From: Cyclobacteriaceae bacterium
Lineage (GTDB): Bacteria; Bacteroidota; Bacteroidia; Cytophagales; Cyclobacteriaceae
Assembly (NCBI GenBank): GCA_019638255.1
Contig: JAHBUD010000001.1
Span: forward strand, 2,976,001-3,040,000
Length of the DNA stretch: 64,000 nucleotides
Reading direction: 5' to 3'
The position numbers and the translations under genes were made by a program. This document shows, one piece after another, positions 8,675 to 18,900 of the stretch (its first letter is position 1; the number at the start of each line of letters is the position of its first letter). The notes beneath the pieces are model-generated. The model did not search any database and was not told the DNA's origin. It saw nothing but the letters and a program-made list of their open reading frames with translations.

Positions 8675-9760
8675 ATGACCATTAAAAAGAAAGTGGCCCT
8701 GCTCTATGGAGGACGCTCCGTTGAACATGGAGTATCGGTTAATTCAGGAAGAAACATTTTTGAGTTCATCGATAAGGAACTATTTGAAGTGATTCCGATT
8801 GGCATAAGCCAAAACGGTCAATGGTTCCTGACGCAAGGCGTTACCAAGGATATGGAACAAGGTAAAGCCCTTGGCCTTTTACTTGACCCCAAACAAGCCG
8901 GACTTATTTTACTGGCCAGCGGTGATCGACTTAAAATTGACCTGGTATTTCCGGTACTTCACGGCACGGATGGCGAAGACGGCAGTATTCAAGGACTTGT
9001 AAAGGCATTGGATATACCCATGGTGGGCACAGGCGTATTGGGCTCTTCCCTATCGATGAATAAAATCATCGCCAAAAAAATGCTTAAAGAGGCCGGTGTT
9101 CCTGTAACAAAATTCCTCGCCTACCACTTCCGCGAAAGCAAAAAAATAAAATTTGACGAAGTGGTTAAAAAACTCAAGCTCCCTTTTATGGTGAAATCGG
9201 CAAACCTAGGTTCATCCGTTGGTGTTTCGAAAGTGGCGAAGAAACCAGAATTCAAAAAAGCACTTGAGGAAGCCTTTCGTTACGACAACGAAATTATTTT
9301 GGAAGAATTTATTACCGGTCGTGAAGTTGAATGCGCGGTAATCGGTAATGCACCACCCATCGCATCCAATCCCGGAGAGATCATCCTAAAAAAGGATTAT
9401 CCATTCTATACATTCGATGCTAAGTATGTTGATCCGGAAGCTGTTACGATCGATGTACCGGCCAAACTCGACAAAGCAATCAGCAAAACAATTCGCGAGG
9501 TGTCCGTGAAGGCGTACGAAACGCTTCGTTGCGAAGACTTTGCACGGGTTGACTTATTCCTTACCAGGAAGGGGAAAGTCTACGTTAATGAAATCAATAC
9601 CATTCCCGGCTTTACCAATTCCAGCATGTTTCCGATGATGTGGAAAGAACGCGGCATCAGTTTTACCGAACTGATCAGCAAACTGATTGAACTTTCCTTT
9701 CAGCGATTGGCAGAGCATAAACGCACAGAACGTAATTTTGATTCAGCTTTGAAATTTTAA
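8675..9760 (+). CDS. ddl: D-alanine--D-alanine ligase
   Basis: 361 residues, normal for the ATP-grasp enzyme that makes the D-Ala-D-Ala dipeptide of peptidoglycan in the cytosol. The N-terminal VALLYGGRSVEHGVSV, the lid region PFMVKSANLGSSVGVSKV, the EEFITGREVECAV segment and the C-terminal VYVNEINTIPGFTNSSMFP are all present and intact. The start at ATG 8675 fits the family. It is followed 21 bases later by a PASTA protein gene, another peptidoglycan-linked function, and then a secreted protein gene, forming a likely three-gene operon. Confidence 0.96.
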   Translation: MTIKKKVALLYGGRSVEHGVSVNSGRNIFEFIDKELFEVIPIGISQNGQWFLTQGVTKDMEQGKALGLLLDPKQAGLILLASGDRLKIDLVFPVLHGTDGEDGSIQGLVKALDIPMVGTGVLGSSLSMNKIIAKKMLKEAGVPVTKFLAYHFRESKKIKFDEVVKKLKLPFMVKSANLGSSVGVSKVAKKPEFKKALEEAFRYDNEIILEEFITGREVECAVIGNAPPIASNPGEIILKKDYPFYTFDAKYVDPEAVTIDVPAKLDKAISKTIREVSVKAYETLRCEDFARVDLFLTRKGKVYVNEINTIPGFTNSSMFPMMWKERGISFTELISKLIELSFQRLAEHKRTERNFDSALKF

Positions 9761-9781
9761 TCTAATCAGCAAGACACCTGC

Positions 9782-10603
9782 ATGAAACTTAAAAAATATA
9801 CATCAACATTGAGCGGTGTATTGATCAGCATCGGATTAACCTCTGGCATTGGCTTACTGCTCTTGCTTTTCTTTTTCTACATCTACCTACCCTCCGCTAC
9901 CAATCATGGGGAAACGATAACCGTACCCAATGTAGAAGGCTTGAATATTACTGAATTGGAAGATTTTTTGATAAAGCGTAATCTTCGTTACGAGGTAAAC
10001 GATTCATCCTATACCGATGATTATCCCCCATTGACTGTGTTGCGTCAGTTTCCGGCTTCCGGAGCAAAGGTTAAGGAGAACAGGGTAATTTATATTTCAG
10101 TCAACCGCGTTACACCGCCAACCGTACCAATGCCAAACCTGGTGGATGGATCACTCATCAATGCAGAAGCTATTCTGCGTGGAAATGAACTTAAGCGTGG
10201 AAAAATTCAACTCGTGCGCGGACCATTTCTAAACCTGGTTAAAGAAATGCGCTATCAAGGTGAAAAAATCCTGCCAGGAACACGCATCCCAAAAGGTTCA
10301 GTAATTGACTTATTGGTTGAAGATGGAGGCAGTAATACGGTACCGGCTCCGGACGTTCGGGGCTATACACTGGAAGATGCCAAAATCCCCATTTTCGGCT
10401 CTAACCTTAACCTGGGCGAAATCCATGTTGTTGGCGATACCATCGGACGGGAGCTCCCCATTGTTGTGTTGAAACAAAAGCCCGTGCCGCATCAAAATAT
10501 TAAGGTGGGTGATGTCGTTGAATTATGGGTCGGCAAAAAGGGAACGCCTGTACCGGAAGAAGACGAAGAGGAGGATGAATCTGACGATCAGGATAACTAT
10601 TAA
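9782..10603 (+). CDS. Membrane-anchored PASTA-domain protein
   Basis: 273 residues: a short cytosolic N-terminus, one transmembrane segment (about residues 13-38, GVLISIG to FFYIYLPS), then three PASTA repeats (about 45-110, 112-185 and 187-255), each beginning with a V/MPNL/V-type strand (TVPNVEGLN, PMPNLVDGS, PAPDVRGYT). The C-terminus is a highly acidic tail (EEDEEEDESDDQ). PASTA domains bind peptidoglycan fragments or beta-lactams in kinases and PBPs. Here there is no kinase or transpeptidase domain, so it may sense or organise the wall. Its place right after ddl supports a cell-wall role. Confidence 0.88.
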   Translation: MKLKKYTSTLSGVLISIGLTSGIGLLLLLFFFYIYLPSATNHGETITVPNVEGLNITELEDFLIKRNLRYEVNDSSYTDDYPPLTVLRQFPASGAKVKENRVIYISVNRVTPPTVPMPNLVDGSLINAEAILRGNELKRGKIQLVRGPFLNLVKEMRYQGEKILPGTRIPKGSVIDLLVEDGGSNTVPAPDVRGYTLEDAKIPIFGSNLNLGEIHVVGDTIGRELPIVVLKQKPVPHQNIKVGDVVELWVGKKGTPVPEEDEEEDESDDQDNY

Positions 10604-10605
10604 AC

Positions 10606-12462
10606 GTGTACGTAAAGCAAATTCTTATAGGGCTATTAGTTACGATTTCGCTGCCAGGTTTTACGCAGCTTAAACGCTATCCGATTGAGCAATCGTTCAA
10701 TAAAAAAGAAGTAACCGGGCTTAAAACAAAAAGTCTTGAGCCGATGTCACTTCCCTTTTGGGATGACTTTTTCTCGGAAGCCAACAGCGACACCTTATGG
10801 GAAAATAAAGCTACCGTATGGATTAACAACACTATGGCCATCAAGCCTCCTACCATTGGAGTGGCCACATTCGATGGGCTTAATGAGAACGGCCAGCCGC
10901 ACCGGCCCAATCCGGATCAGATTCTTGATGTCGGTTTTACCGATAGTCTTGAGTCAAGAAAAATTAAGATGACTGAAGTTCCGCTCTTTCAGCGAAACTC
11001 TGTTTTTCTAAGTTTCTTTTATCAGTGGGGAGGCCATGGCGAAGCTCCTGATGCGAATGATAACCTTCGTGTTGAGTTTTTAACAAGCACTGGAGTTTGG
11101 CAACAAGTGCTGTTTATCGAAATTGAAGATAACCAGCAACCCGATGAGTTTTATGCTGTTACATTACGTATTAATCAGAATGAATATTATCATGATGATT
11201 TTCAATTTCGATTTCGGTCCTTTGGAAGGCAATCGGGTAATTTTGATGCCTGGCATATCGATTATGTTTACCTGAACAGAGGCCGCACAGAAAATGATCT
11301 TGCCAACGGTTTCCCTGACCGTGCACCAAATCAACTGTTAGGTCCATTGTTCAATTCTTATTATGCCGTTCCCAAGGAACACTTTTTTACCGATGCTGCG
11401 AACAACACTACACAACCCGTGTTCGGCATATCCAACCTTAGCAGTATTCCCCAACCCACCAACTACAACCTTGATGCTACGGTAATATCATTTAAAGATG
11501 GGGTTGAAACAGAACAATTCTTCCAGGCGGCAACTTCATTCCCTGTGTTGCCCTCCATGCAGGCTTTCGAAAGACGTGTTATACCGATAGGTGTTAAACC
11601 CGACCTTACGCCCTTTGCTGCAGAAGACTCACTTTTCATCAACATTCGTACAACGTATATCACGGGTGATTCCGTGAACACCGGATTCGAACCCATTAAT
11701 TTTTATGCCAACGATACCATCCGGCAGTCGTATACACTCACCAACTACTATGCCTACGATGACGGCTCTGCTGAATATGCTGTAGGTTTAACCCAGCGCG
11801 GAAACCTGGCCGCTTATCGGTTTGTAATGCAAACTCCGGAAGCAGATACCGTAATCGGAGTGCAAGTACATTACCCGATTAGTACAGGAGTTTCCGCAGC
11901 AAACGCCACATTTTACATCTGGAGTAATGAAGATGACAGCCCCGGCAATATTTTATTGCAAGAACTTGCGCCCGTACAACGGACAACCAATAGTCAATTC
12001 ATTCAACACATCTTTACACAATCGGCTATTGTTAAAGACACTTTTTACCTGGGCTGGGAACAGCCCAATGACCGGGTAGTGATTGGATTGGATGCGGGGA
12101 ATAACTCAGGCGATCATATTTTTGTGAACACAACCGGAAGCTGGATTCAAAACACCACCATTGAAGGTAGCTTGATGATACGACCGATATTCGGTAAAGG
12201 AAATGTTATCACCTCGATCATCCCGGAAAAGAAGAAAGAAGTATCCCTATACCCTAACCCAAACCGTGGTGAATTCTTTTTAGAAGGCGAAGTCGACCGC
12301 TTGTCTGTTTACAACGCAACCGGTCAGCCTGTTACTTTCGAAGCAGTATCGTTCGACAACCGCCAACGTATACAACTTGCACAACCAAAACCCGGCCTGT
12401 ACTTCGTAAGGTATTTCAATGGGCAAGTTTATAGCGTTGAAAAGTTTATCATTCGGGAATAG
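10606..12462 (+). CDS. Secreted protein with type A T9SS sorting domain, function unknown
   Basis: 618 residues starting with GTG two bases after the PASTA gene stop. The signal peptide is ILIGLLVTISLPGFTQL. The body has beta-sandwich character, with motifs such as LPFWDDFF and the WHIDYVYLNRG strand often seen in exported proteins of Bacteroidota. The last 80 residues (SLYPNPNRGEFFLEG through KFIIRE) are a canonical type A sorting domain, so it is probably exported by the type IX system. No catalytic motif is recognisable. Its last 14 bases overlap the 3' end of the convergent site-2 protease gene. Confidence 0.82.
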   Translation: MYVKQILIGLLVTISLPGFTQLKRYPIEQSFNKKEVTGLKTKSLEPMSLPFWDDFFSEANSDTLWENKATVWINNTMAIKPPTIGVATFDGLNENGQPHRPNPDQILDVGFTDSLESRKIKMTEVPLFQRNSVFLSFFYQWGGHGEAPDANDNLRVEFLTSTGVWQQVLFIEIEDNQQPDEFYAVTLRINQNEYYHDDFQFRFRSFGRQSGNFDAWHIDYVYLNRGRTENDLANGFPDRAPNQLLGPLFNSYYAVPKEHFFTDAANNTTQPVFGISNLSSIPQPTNYNLDATVISFKDGVETEQFFQAATSFPVLPSMQAFERRVIPIGVKPDLTPFAAEDSLFINIRTTYITGDSVNTGFEPINFYANDTIRQSYTLTNYYAYDDGSAEYAVGLTQRGNLAAYRFVMQTPEADTVIGVQVHYPISTGVSAANATFYIWSNEDDSPGNILLQELAPVQRTTNSQFIQHIFTQSAIVKDTFYLGWEQPNDRVVIGLDAGNNSGDHIFVNTTGSWIQNTTIEGSLMIRPIFGKGNVITSIIPEKKKEVSLYPNPNRGEFFLEGEVDRLSVYNATGQPVTFEAVSFDNRQRIQLAQPKPGLYFVRYFNGQVYSVEKFIIRE

Positions 12463-13585
12463 CTTCTATGGCCGTCAACTCAATCGGGGTCGGGCTAAAG
12501 CAAAGCACAAAGATGAGCAGGGCAAGCCATCCGAGCAGCTGACGGTTGACATCAAGCGGCTCTTCAATTTCTGAAGGCGGATGTTCCACCCCGGCCAACC
12601 GCCCAATAATAAAAGCAAATAAAAGCCAACCTGTATATCCGTTAAGTGTTGGGTCAAACCAACTCAACACAAACTGTCCGGCAAAAACAATAAAAGCATA
12701 CATCACGGTGTCGCGCATAGGCAACTTCAATCCTCGAAAACAAAGCGTGAGAAAAACGACATAGGCAGGAATGTATATAATCAAGTCATCGAAAGGCATG
12801 TGCGCATGCACTAACCCAAGGCCGGCATAAAACACAAAACCAACAAAAATAATCGAGGCCACTAACTTGTGTCGCTTATATCCCAATAAGCCGTATAGCA
12901 CATGCCCGCCATCAAGCTGGCCAATAGGCAGTAGATTAAGCGCGGTAAAAATCAACGCCAAAAAACCAGCAAACAAATAGGGATAGTGCATAATCTCGTG
13001 CGGATTAGGCATCCGTTGAGGATCAGCAACGAAATTCTCGAAAAAGAGAAACAAGAGGTTCTTACCGATAACCACATCAACGACCCCTTCCTGTTTACCA
13101 TAAACCTGCTCGGCATAGTTCAGTCCATACTGCTCATACTCAGGATGAACCTGAAAAATGTATTCTGCCGGAGGCAGGTTCAAGAAGCCGTAAAACAATA
13201 CAATCATGGCCATAACAAAACCAGCCAGTGGCCCCGCAATACCAATATCAAAATTTACCTTTTTAGATGTTATCCGCTCACGCAACCGTATGATCGCCCC
13301 CATGGTACCAATTGAAAACGGAAAAGGTGGCATGGGTATGTAGTATGGGAGGCTGGAGTTTACCCGGTAGTGCCTTGCTGTAAAATAATGGCCGAATTCA
13401 TGCACCGTGAGGATCAACAGAAATGGAACAGAAAAGTGCATGCCCGAAATAAAATCATCCCAAGTGAATGAACCGTAATACAGTGATTTTCCATAGGTCC
13501 ACTCTGCACCGGCAATGGTGGTGGTTGCGAACGTGATCAGAAACAATAAAACCTGAAGGATTAGTCGCTTATACGCTTTACTCAT
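12449..13585 (-). CDS. Site-2-type membrane metalloprotease (M50 family)
   Basis: 378 residues with about seven hydrophobic segments. The zinc motif HEFGH is at 62-66 within a membrane helix, and the second metal-ligand motif QLDGGH lies near residue 223. This is the arrangement of intramembrane site-2 proteases. The long loop between them (FVADPQRMPNPHEIMHYPYLFAGF) resembles the cyanobacterial and plant EGY-like group rather than RseP, and no PDZ domain is seen. The substrate is unknown. The start overlaps the end of the upstream HAD phosphatase gene by eight bases, so the two are co-transcribed. Confidence 0.88.
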   Translation of the reverse strand: MSKAYKRLILQVLLFLITFATTTIAGAEWTYGKSLYYGSFTWDDFISGMHFSVPFLLILTVHEFGHYFTARHYRVNSSLPYYIPMPPFPFSIGTMGAIIRLRERITSKKVNFDIGIAGPLAGFVMAMIVLFYGFLNLPPAEYIFQVHPEYEQYGLNYAEQVYGKQEGVVDVVIGKNLLFLFFENFVADPQRMPNPHEIMHYPYLFAGFLALIFTALNLLPIGQLDGGHVLYGLLGYKRHKLVASIIFVGFVFYAGLGLVHAHMPFDDLIIYIPAYVVFLTLCFRGLKLPMRDTVMYAFIVFAGQFVLSWFDPTLNGYTGWLLFAFIIGRLAGVEHPPSEIEEPLDVNRQLLGWLALLIFVLCFSPTPIELTAIEAIPE

Positions 13586-14210
13586 ATCGCTTAAAAAATT
13601 CGAATACTGAATCCGGGTGCTTTACCCAAAACGTTTTGATGCCCAACGCTTCAGCTGCCTCAATATTCTCCTTATTATCATCCAGAAACAAGGTTTCTTC
13701 AGGATAAAAACCGTTCTCCGACAACACTTGTTCAAAAATTTCAAGCTCGGGTTTTCGCTTTCCAACCAGGTGGGAATAGTAATGAATATGAAAATAATCA
13801 TTGAGGGATGCAGCCGATGATACACTGGGCAGCAACTGTTGGTTGACAAAGCTGAGGTGAATATTATTGGTGTTGCTCAATACACCCACTGAAAACTTGT
13901 TACCAAGTTGCTCCAATAATTCGAGTTTGGCTTTGGGCAGCCCTACCAGCATGGCATTCCAGGCATGGTCAATCGCTTCATCGCTGGCGGCAATGGAAAA
14001 AAATCGTTTGAGAGATGCCCTGAACTGTTCATCGCTGATCTCACCGCGTTCATACGCAAAAAATTCAGGATGTTCACCATAAGCCTGTTGTACCTGTTGT
14101 TCTGTAAATCCAGATAAAGTACAAAAAGCCTGAATAGTTCTGTTCACCGATAAATCAATGATTACACCGCCCAGGTCGAAAATCAGATTTTTAAAAGTTT
14201 TTTCCTGCAT
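13578..14210 (-). CDS. HAD-superfamily phosphatase (HAD-IA type)
   Basis: 210 residues. Motif I is FDLGGVIIDL with the nucleophile Asp12, and the second Asp of DxD is replaced by Gly, as in the YihX-like FDLGGV subgroup. Motif II is VLSNTNNIH, the conserved lysine lies in GKRKPE and motif III is LFLDDNKENIEAA. All are intact. Relatives hydrolyse small sugar or nucleotide phosphates such as glucose 1-phosphate, but the substrate cannot be told from sequence. It overlaps the site-2 protease gene downstream. Confidence 0.88.
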   Translation of the reverse strand: MQEKTFKNLIFDLGGVIIDLSVNRTIQAFCTLSGFTEQQVQQAYGEHPEFFAYERGEISDEQFRASLKRFFSIAASDEAIDHAWNAMLVGLPKAKLELLEQLGNKFSVGVLSNTNNIHLSFVNQQLLPSVSSAASLNDYFHIHYYSHLVGKRKPELEIFEQVLSENGFYPEETLFLDDNKENIEAAEALGIKTFWVKHPDSVFEFFKRYE

Positions 14211-14263
14211 GATTTTTCAAAATAACTAATCTACAATTGAACGTTGTCCATCCTCAGCAACAC

Positions 14264-15517
14264 CTACCTCGACAAGTCAATCCAAACATTGGCATAGTGA
14301 TGAGGAGCTTTTATCAACACTTTGTGAAATAAGGTCGAGTCAGCATCAAAACGAAACTCACCGGAGTTTACGGAAACCTCCCCCACCTTTTCGTATTGGT
14401 CGGTACCGCCCTTACCAAAAGTATTGGTATTTGAAACAAACACTTCACAAAGTTTTACTTCATCACTCAACTTTTTCCACTGTAATGCAATCTGTCCATT
14501 CAATTGCACAGCCTTGAGATCAACAAGATCTGTGTTGCCGATGAATGGAACACCGTCCAGTTCGCGACTAATCTCATCAGGAATTTTAAGTCGCAGGTGA
14601 TTGCCTAGGGAGGGCATGATATCAACAACAGCCGGATTGAGTGAGAAGCGTTTGTTCAGTTGCTTGCTGTTGGTGACAATCCACGAAAGTCGTTCACGAT
14701 CGGACTGACCGCCATGATGACGTCCGGTTTCAGCATCACGACCATGATCGGTGGTAATAATGATTAGCCAGTCCTCATCAAAATTCTTCTCACGCATTTT
14801 TATGGCGTTCCATATTTTACCAATCTGACTGTCCGCGATTTTTACCGCCTCATCAAATTCCATACTGTCACCATACCGATGGCCTACATCATCGGTATAT
14901 TGAAGATAAACCCATGAAAGGTCCGGACCCTCTGATGCAATGTAAGTTGCAGCATCATCGCTAACGGCCTCATCAATGCGATGAATGTAGTAACTGTCCT
15001 TATCGTGTGGATAATTCAAGGTATCGTGCTCTAATCCATCAAAGGCATAATCAATTTTGAGGCTACCGGCCGCTTCCAGTCCTTCGCCAACAAGCTTCGT
15101 TCGGTTGTCTTGCCAGGTTGAAAAAATGGCTGTCTTGAGCGCGGGGTTAAAACTTTTGGCGATCCTGAAAATATTCCAACACCGATAATTGGGTTCTGCT
15201 ATCCGGTTATCCCAAACGTTGTGTTTGTTTGCCCAAGTGCCTGTAAGCAAACTGTTATACCCAACGGCCGATATGGTAGGGGTTTCCGAATAGGTACCCT
15301 TTCCTCCCCCCACATAGGCACGTGTGTAACCATTAGCTCCGGCAATTTCATTGAGGGTTGGTAGCTCCAGTTTTTCAATTACGTCTGCAGGTATGCCATC
15401 CACAATAATGAAGACAGCCTTAGGTATTTTTTCCTTACCTGATGTGCACCTTATCATAACACTGCATAATGTGAGGTAGATTAACAGGAAATAGAAATGG
15501 GTATTTTTTGATTTCAT
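14264..15517 (-). CDS. Alkaline phosphatase-superfamily phosphodiesterase (NPP type), exported
   Basis: 417 residues with a signal of the lipoprotein kind (YLTLCSVMIRCTSGKEK). The nucleotide pyrophosphatase/phosphodiesterase fold is visible: the metal Asp in FIIVDGIPADVI, the probable nucleophile Thr in SETPTISAVGYNSLLTG, then DDVGHRYG and TTDHGRD with a HHGG motif. Members cleave phosphodiester or phosphonate bonds outside the cytosol, and the exact substrate is open. The C-terminal 85 residues form a small beta domain. The gene lies after the terminator of the upstream tRNA gene, so it must have its own promoter. Confidence 0.85.
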   Translation of the reverse strand: MKSKNTHFYFLLIYLTLCSVMIRCTSGKEKIPKAVFIIVDGIPADVIEKLELPTLNEIAGANGYTRAYVGGGKGTYSETPTISAVGYNSLLTGTWANKHNVWDNRIAEPNYRCWNIFRIAKSFNPALKTAIFSTWQDNRTKLVGEGLEAAGSLKIDYAFDGLEHDTLNYPHDKDSYYIHRIDEAVSDDAATYIASEGPDLSWVYLQYTDDVGHRYGDSMEFDEAVKIADSQIGKIWNAIKMREKNFDEDWLIIITTDHGRDAETGRHHGGQSDRERLSWIVTNSKQLNKRFSLNPAVVDIMPSLGNHLRLKIPDEISRELDGVPFIGNTDLVDLKAVQLNGQIALQWKKLSDEVKLCEVFVSNTNTFGKGGTDQYEKVGEVSVNSGEFRFDADSTLFHKVLIKAPHHYANVWIDLSR

Positions 15518-15553
15518 TTACCTACAAGGTATTAGGCATCATCGCATAATAGT

Positions 15554-15581
15554 AAAAAAACCCGCCATAAGACGGGTTCTT
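15554..15581 (-). terminator. Rho-independent terminator behind the tRNA(CAT) gene
   Basis: On the minus strand AACCCG, an eight-base loop and CGGGTT are followed by a run of seven T. It lies a few bases after the 3' end of the tRNA gene on the same strand, so it most likely ends that transcript. Confidence 0.75.
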
Positions 15582-15586
15582 TTATG

Positions 15587-15660
15587 TGGGCCCAGCAGGG
15601 CACGATCCTGCGACCCCCTGATTATGAGTCAGGTGCTCTAACCAGCTGAGCTATGGGCCC
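15587..15660 (-). tRNA. tRNA with CAT anticodon (Met elongator or Ile2)
   Basis: 74 bases fold into a full cloverleaf on the minus strand. The acceptor GGGCCCA/TGGGCCC is perfect, the D-arm is GCTCAGCTGGTTAGAGC, and the anticodon stem CCTGA/TCAGG encloses CTCATAA, giving anticodon CAT. The T-stem is GCAGG/CCTGC, the discriminator base is A, and no CCA is encoded. Sequence alone does not separate elongator tRNA-Met from tRNA-Ile2, whose C34 is modified to lysidine by TilS. The 254 bases upstream (15661-15914) hold only its likely promoter. Confidence 0.93.
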
Positions 15661-15672
15661 GATTTGGGAACG

Positions 15673-15703
15673 CAATTTTAGTGATAAGCCTCATAAATAC
15701 CAA
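15673..15703 (-). promoter_or_regulatory. Likely promoter of the tRNA(CAT) gene
   Basis: On the minus strand TTG (15703-15701) is followed by 20 bases and then TAAAATTG (15680-15673), one mismatch from TAnnTTTG with the expected spacing. It lies 13 bases before the mature 5' end of the tRNA. Confidence 0.4.
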
Positions 15704-15914
15704 TCACTTCGAAAATTTCAATGATACTTTATAAGGACATTAAGTTTTAGGCATTTATTCTCCTTTGTTTTGCTAATCCCAAAGTTTCGGAGAGGCGTCT
15801 TCCAAATGGTAAATGAAAATTTACAGAAGACACCCGTACCTCGGTGTGACAACTAAACTTAGATGATGGGACTACATGGTAATTTACCTTAGGCAGTATC
15901 GACAGAATCACCAT

Positions 15915-18900
15915 CTATTTCACTACCTGCACCCAGCTTTTACAGGTTACCTGATCGGCAACGGTAACGGTGTAATAATAAATACCGGCATCCAGGTCTT
16001 TCGCAAACCAATTGTACTGATAATTAGCTGACTCAAAAACTTTTGTGCCCCATCGGTTATGGATGGTCACCGCTACGGTAAGCCCTGCATCGGCTGGTGT
16101 TTGACCTTTACTACCATACTGAATCGTAAATACGTCATTTTGCCCGGGCGAATCTTCCGGTGTGATGATGTTTGGAACCAATAGGGTGTACACCGGAACA
16201 TTAACCGGCTTTTCATACACACAAAACTCCTTCACCCCGGCTACTTTTACTGTGTAAGTCCCATCTTGTTCGTAAGCATTCGTATAATCAGTCTGATCAG
16301 TAGTGAACCCATCACCAAAATCCATAAAATAATATTCATCTGCCCTTTGTTCCGTCAGGTTACGCAGTCGAACTTGCGTTCTGGAGTAACAGTCATTAAC
16401 AAGAAGACTATATTCAAACTTAACATCGATAAAAGGAACAACTTCAATATCAACCGTATCCTTTCGTTTACAGCCATTGGCATCCGTAATCAGCACATAA
16501 TAACGGGTTGATTCTTCCGGTTGAACGATAGGACTGCTCAACGGTCCTTCCCCCGTACTCCATTGATATGATACCCCTCCACTTTCTGCATTAAGTGTGT
16601 AAGTGGTTCCGTAACAAATCACATCATCCTCCTGCGCCTTTAATAGATTTCGAAACACACGCAACGTGGTAAAGGCTGAATCTATACCAATACAGGTATT
16701 CAGGTCGATGGCGAGCAGTTTTACAACATAGGTTCCCTCCTGCTGATATTGGTGTAAGAAAGAAGTGGTGTCAGTTTTAACGAGTGTGGTTCCATCGCCC
16801 AGGTCCCACTCATAAAATTCACCGCCCGTGCTAAAGTTTTGAAACCGGATGGTATCCGGATAACAAATCACATTTAATCCCGGTTGATCGAAGGCAACGG
16901 AATTGGTTTGCAGCCGTGCACGCAGCGATGACAGATCGAACTTAAAGGCTGCATTATTACAATTTGCACTGTTGTTTGTTTGGGACCATGCGCCAGGTGT
17001 TGTGGGGAAATCAGAACTTGGTAATCCGGTGGCACTTAATGAACGGCACCCCGCACAAACCGCGTGGTACACTATGCCACTCTTATCAAACCGGCTCGTT
17101 CCTCCATCCACATGTGTTCGCGAAATATTACCACCCAGATAAGTGGCATACAATAATTCGGATGCATCGGCTGTGAGCACCATAAAGTAAAAGTCGGACC
17201 CGCTGGTGGTCTTTTGAAGGGCATCGTTGGTAATGGGCATGCCCACCGTGCTTGAATTCCAATATCCCAGGCCACTGTTAATCAACCCACCCCAACCCGA
17301 CATGTACAAGTTGTTGCACTCGTTTACCAGAAATGCTGTAGGGGAAATATTAGGGATACCGATACTTGAACCGAAACGTGTTGAGAAGATCAGTGAACTT
17401 AAAGTACCATTTAACTTTTGAACAAACTGACCGCTGTTGGCATTACTGTACACTCCGGGAGTAACCGGAAAGTTTCCGTTGGTTTGGCCATAGGTGTAAA
17501 CATCCCCTTCCTTATCGAGGTCAATAAAATAAACCTGGTCGAATCCGGAGGTTCCGGTAAATGTAGCATAGGCAATCGAATCACCTTCGGAAGATAATTT
17601 CATAATCCAGCCATCAACGCCACCGGCATGCGTTGACTGATAAGCATTTGGGGTTACCGGAAAATTTGCACTGGCCGTGCCCCCACCAACATATACTGCG
17701 TATGCGCTATCCAATTTGATCGTATGGGAAGCATCAACATTATTACCACCTATAAAGGCCGACCAAATGATTTGTGTAAGCATAGGGTCCATCTTCACCA
17801 CTACTGCATCGCTGCCACCTCCACGGTAAGTTGTGCTGAAGCTGTTGATCCCGGGAAAATCGGATGAATTGGTGACAGAACTGATGTACACATTTCCCAA
17901 CGAATCGGTGATAATATCCCCCCGCATTTCATCTCCATAATTTCTCACCAAAGCACTGCCCGGAAGGTTAAGCCCATCGTTGTGCGAACCACCCAGGTAA
18001 GTTGAGGCTTTTAATTGATCGCCATCTTTGCTGATCCGCGATAAAATAATATCCGACCCGAAATTGTAGGATATCACATTCGTTCCTACGTTCACGCCAC
18101 CATTAAAGGATTGACCGAAGGCAGTTAATGATGTTGGGAAATTAAAAGAACTGGTGGTGCCTAACACCAGTAAATCCTGAGTCTTTTCATCCATTACTAA
18201 ACTATGCGGTGTTTCATTGTCTGATCCTCCCAGGTAACTGGCATAGAGTAAAGAACTTCCGGTTGAGTCGTATTTTAAAATGGCGATGTCATAATTACCT
18301 CCATATTCGGTCTGAAATACCCCCGGTGTTGCCGGGAGACTTCCGGTTCCACCAAAATTAGAATTGTTCACAATGCCCGATGAGTACAATGTTCCGCGCT
18401 CGCCTGGTGTGGCTGTACTGCCCCAGTTGTCGGCCGTAGAGCCGGAGAAGGTGGAGAAGATCAGCAGTGGATCGATAACCAGTTCATAACAAGCATCGTA
18501 ACCATCCGGAAAACGAAAAGACAATACTTCATCCTCCAACACATATTCACTCCTCACTTCACATTGCTCACCATTAATTACCTGGTAGGTGAACGGTTTT
18601 TTCTCAATCAAGTAACCTACGGAAGTTTTGATGATTAGATTGCCATGATCCAGGTAGAGCTGATCAGCACCATTAACCCGTACCTGCACCGCTGAAGCAG
18701 ATGCATCAGGCTTCACAATAAAATCGTATTTAAGATTATGATTCACCGAACTTACACGCAAATCAATTCCAGTATATAGCTCAGGGTAGATAACTTCAGT
18801 ATACCCATAAGCCCGCGAGGCCCAAGTGGATGAGTCGTTGCCCAAAAAGAAATTATAGTATTCCCTGGTGCGGCCGGAAGCAACGGGAGTAATAGACCGG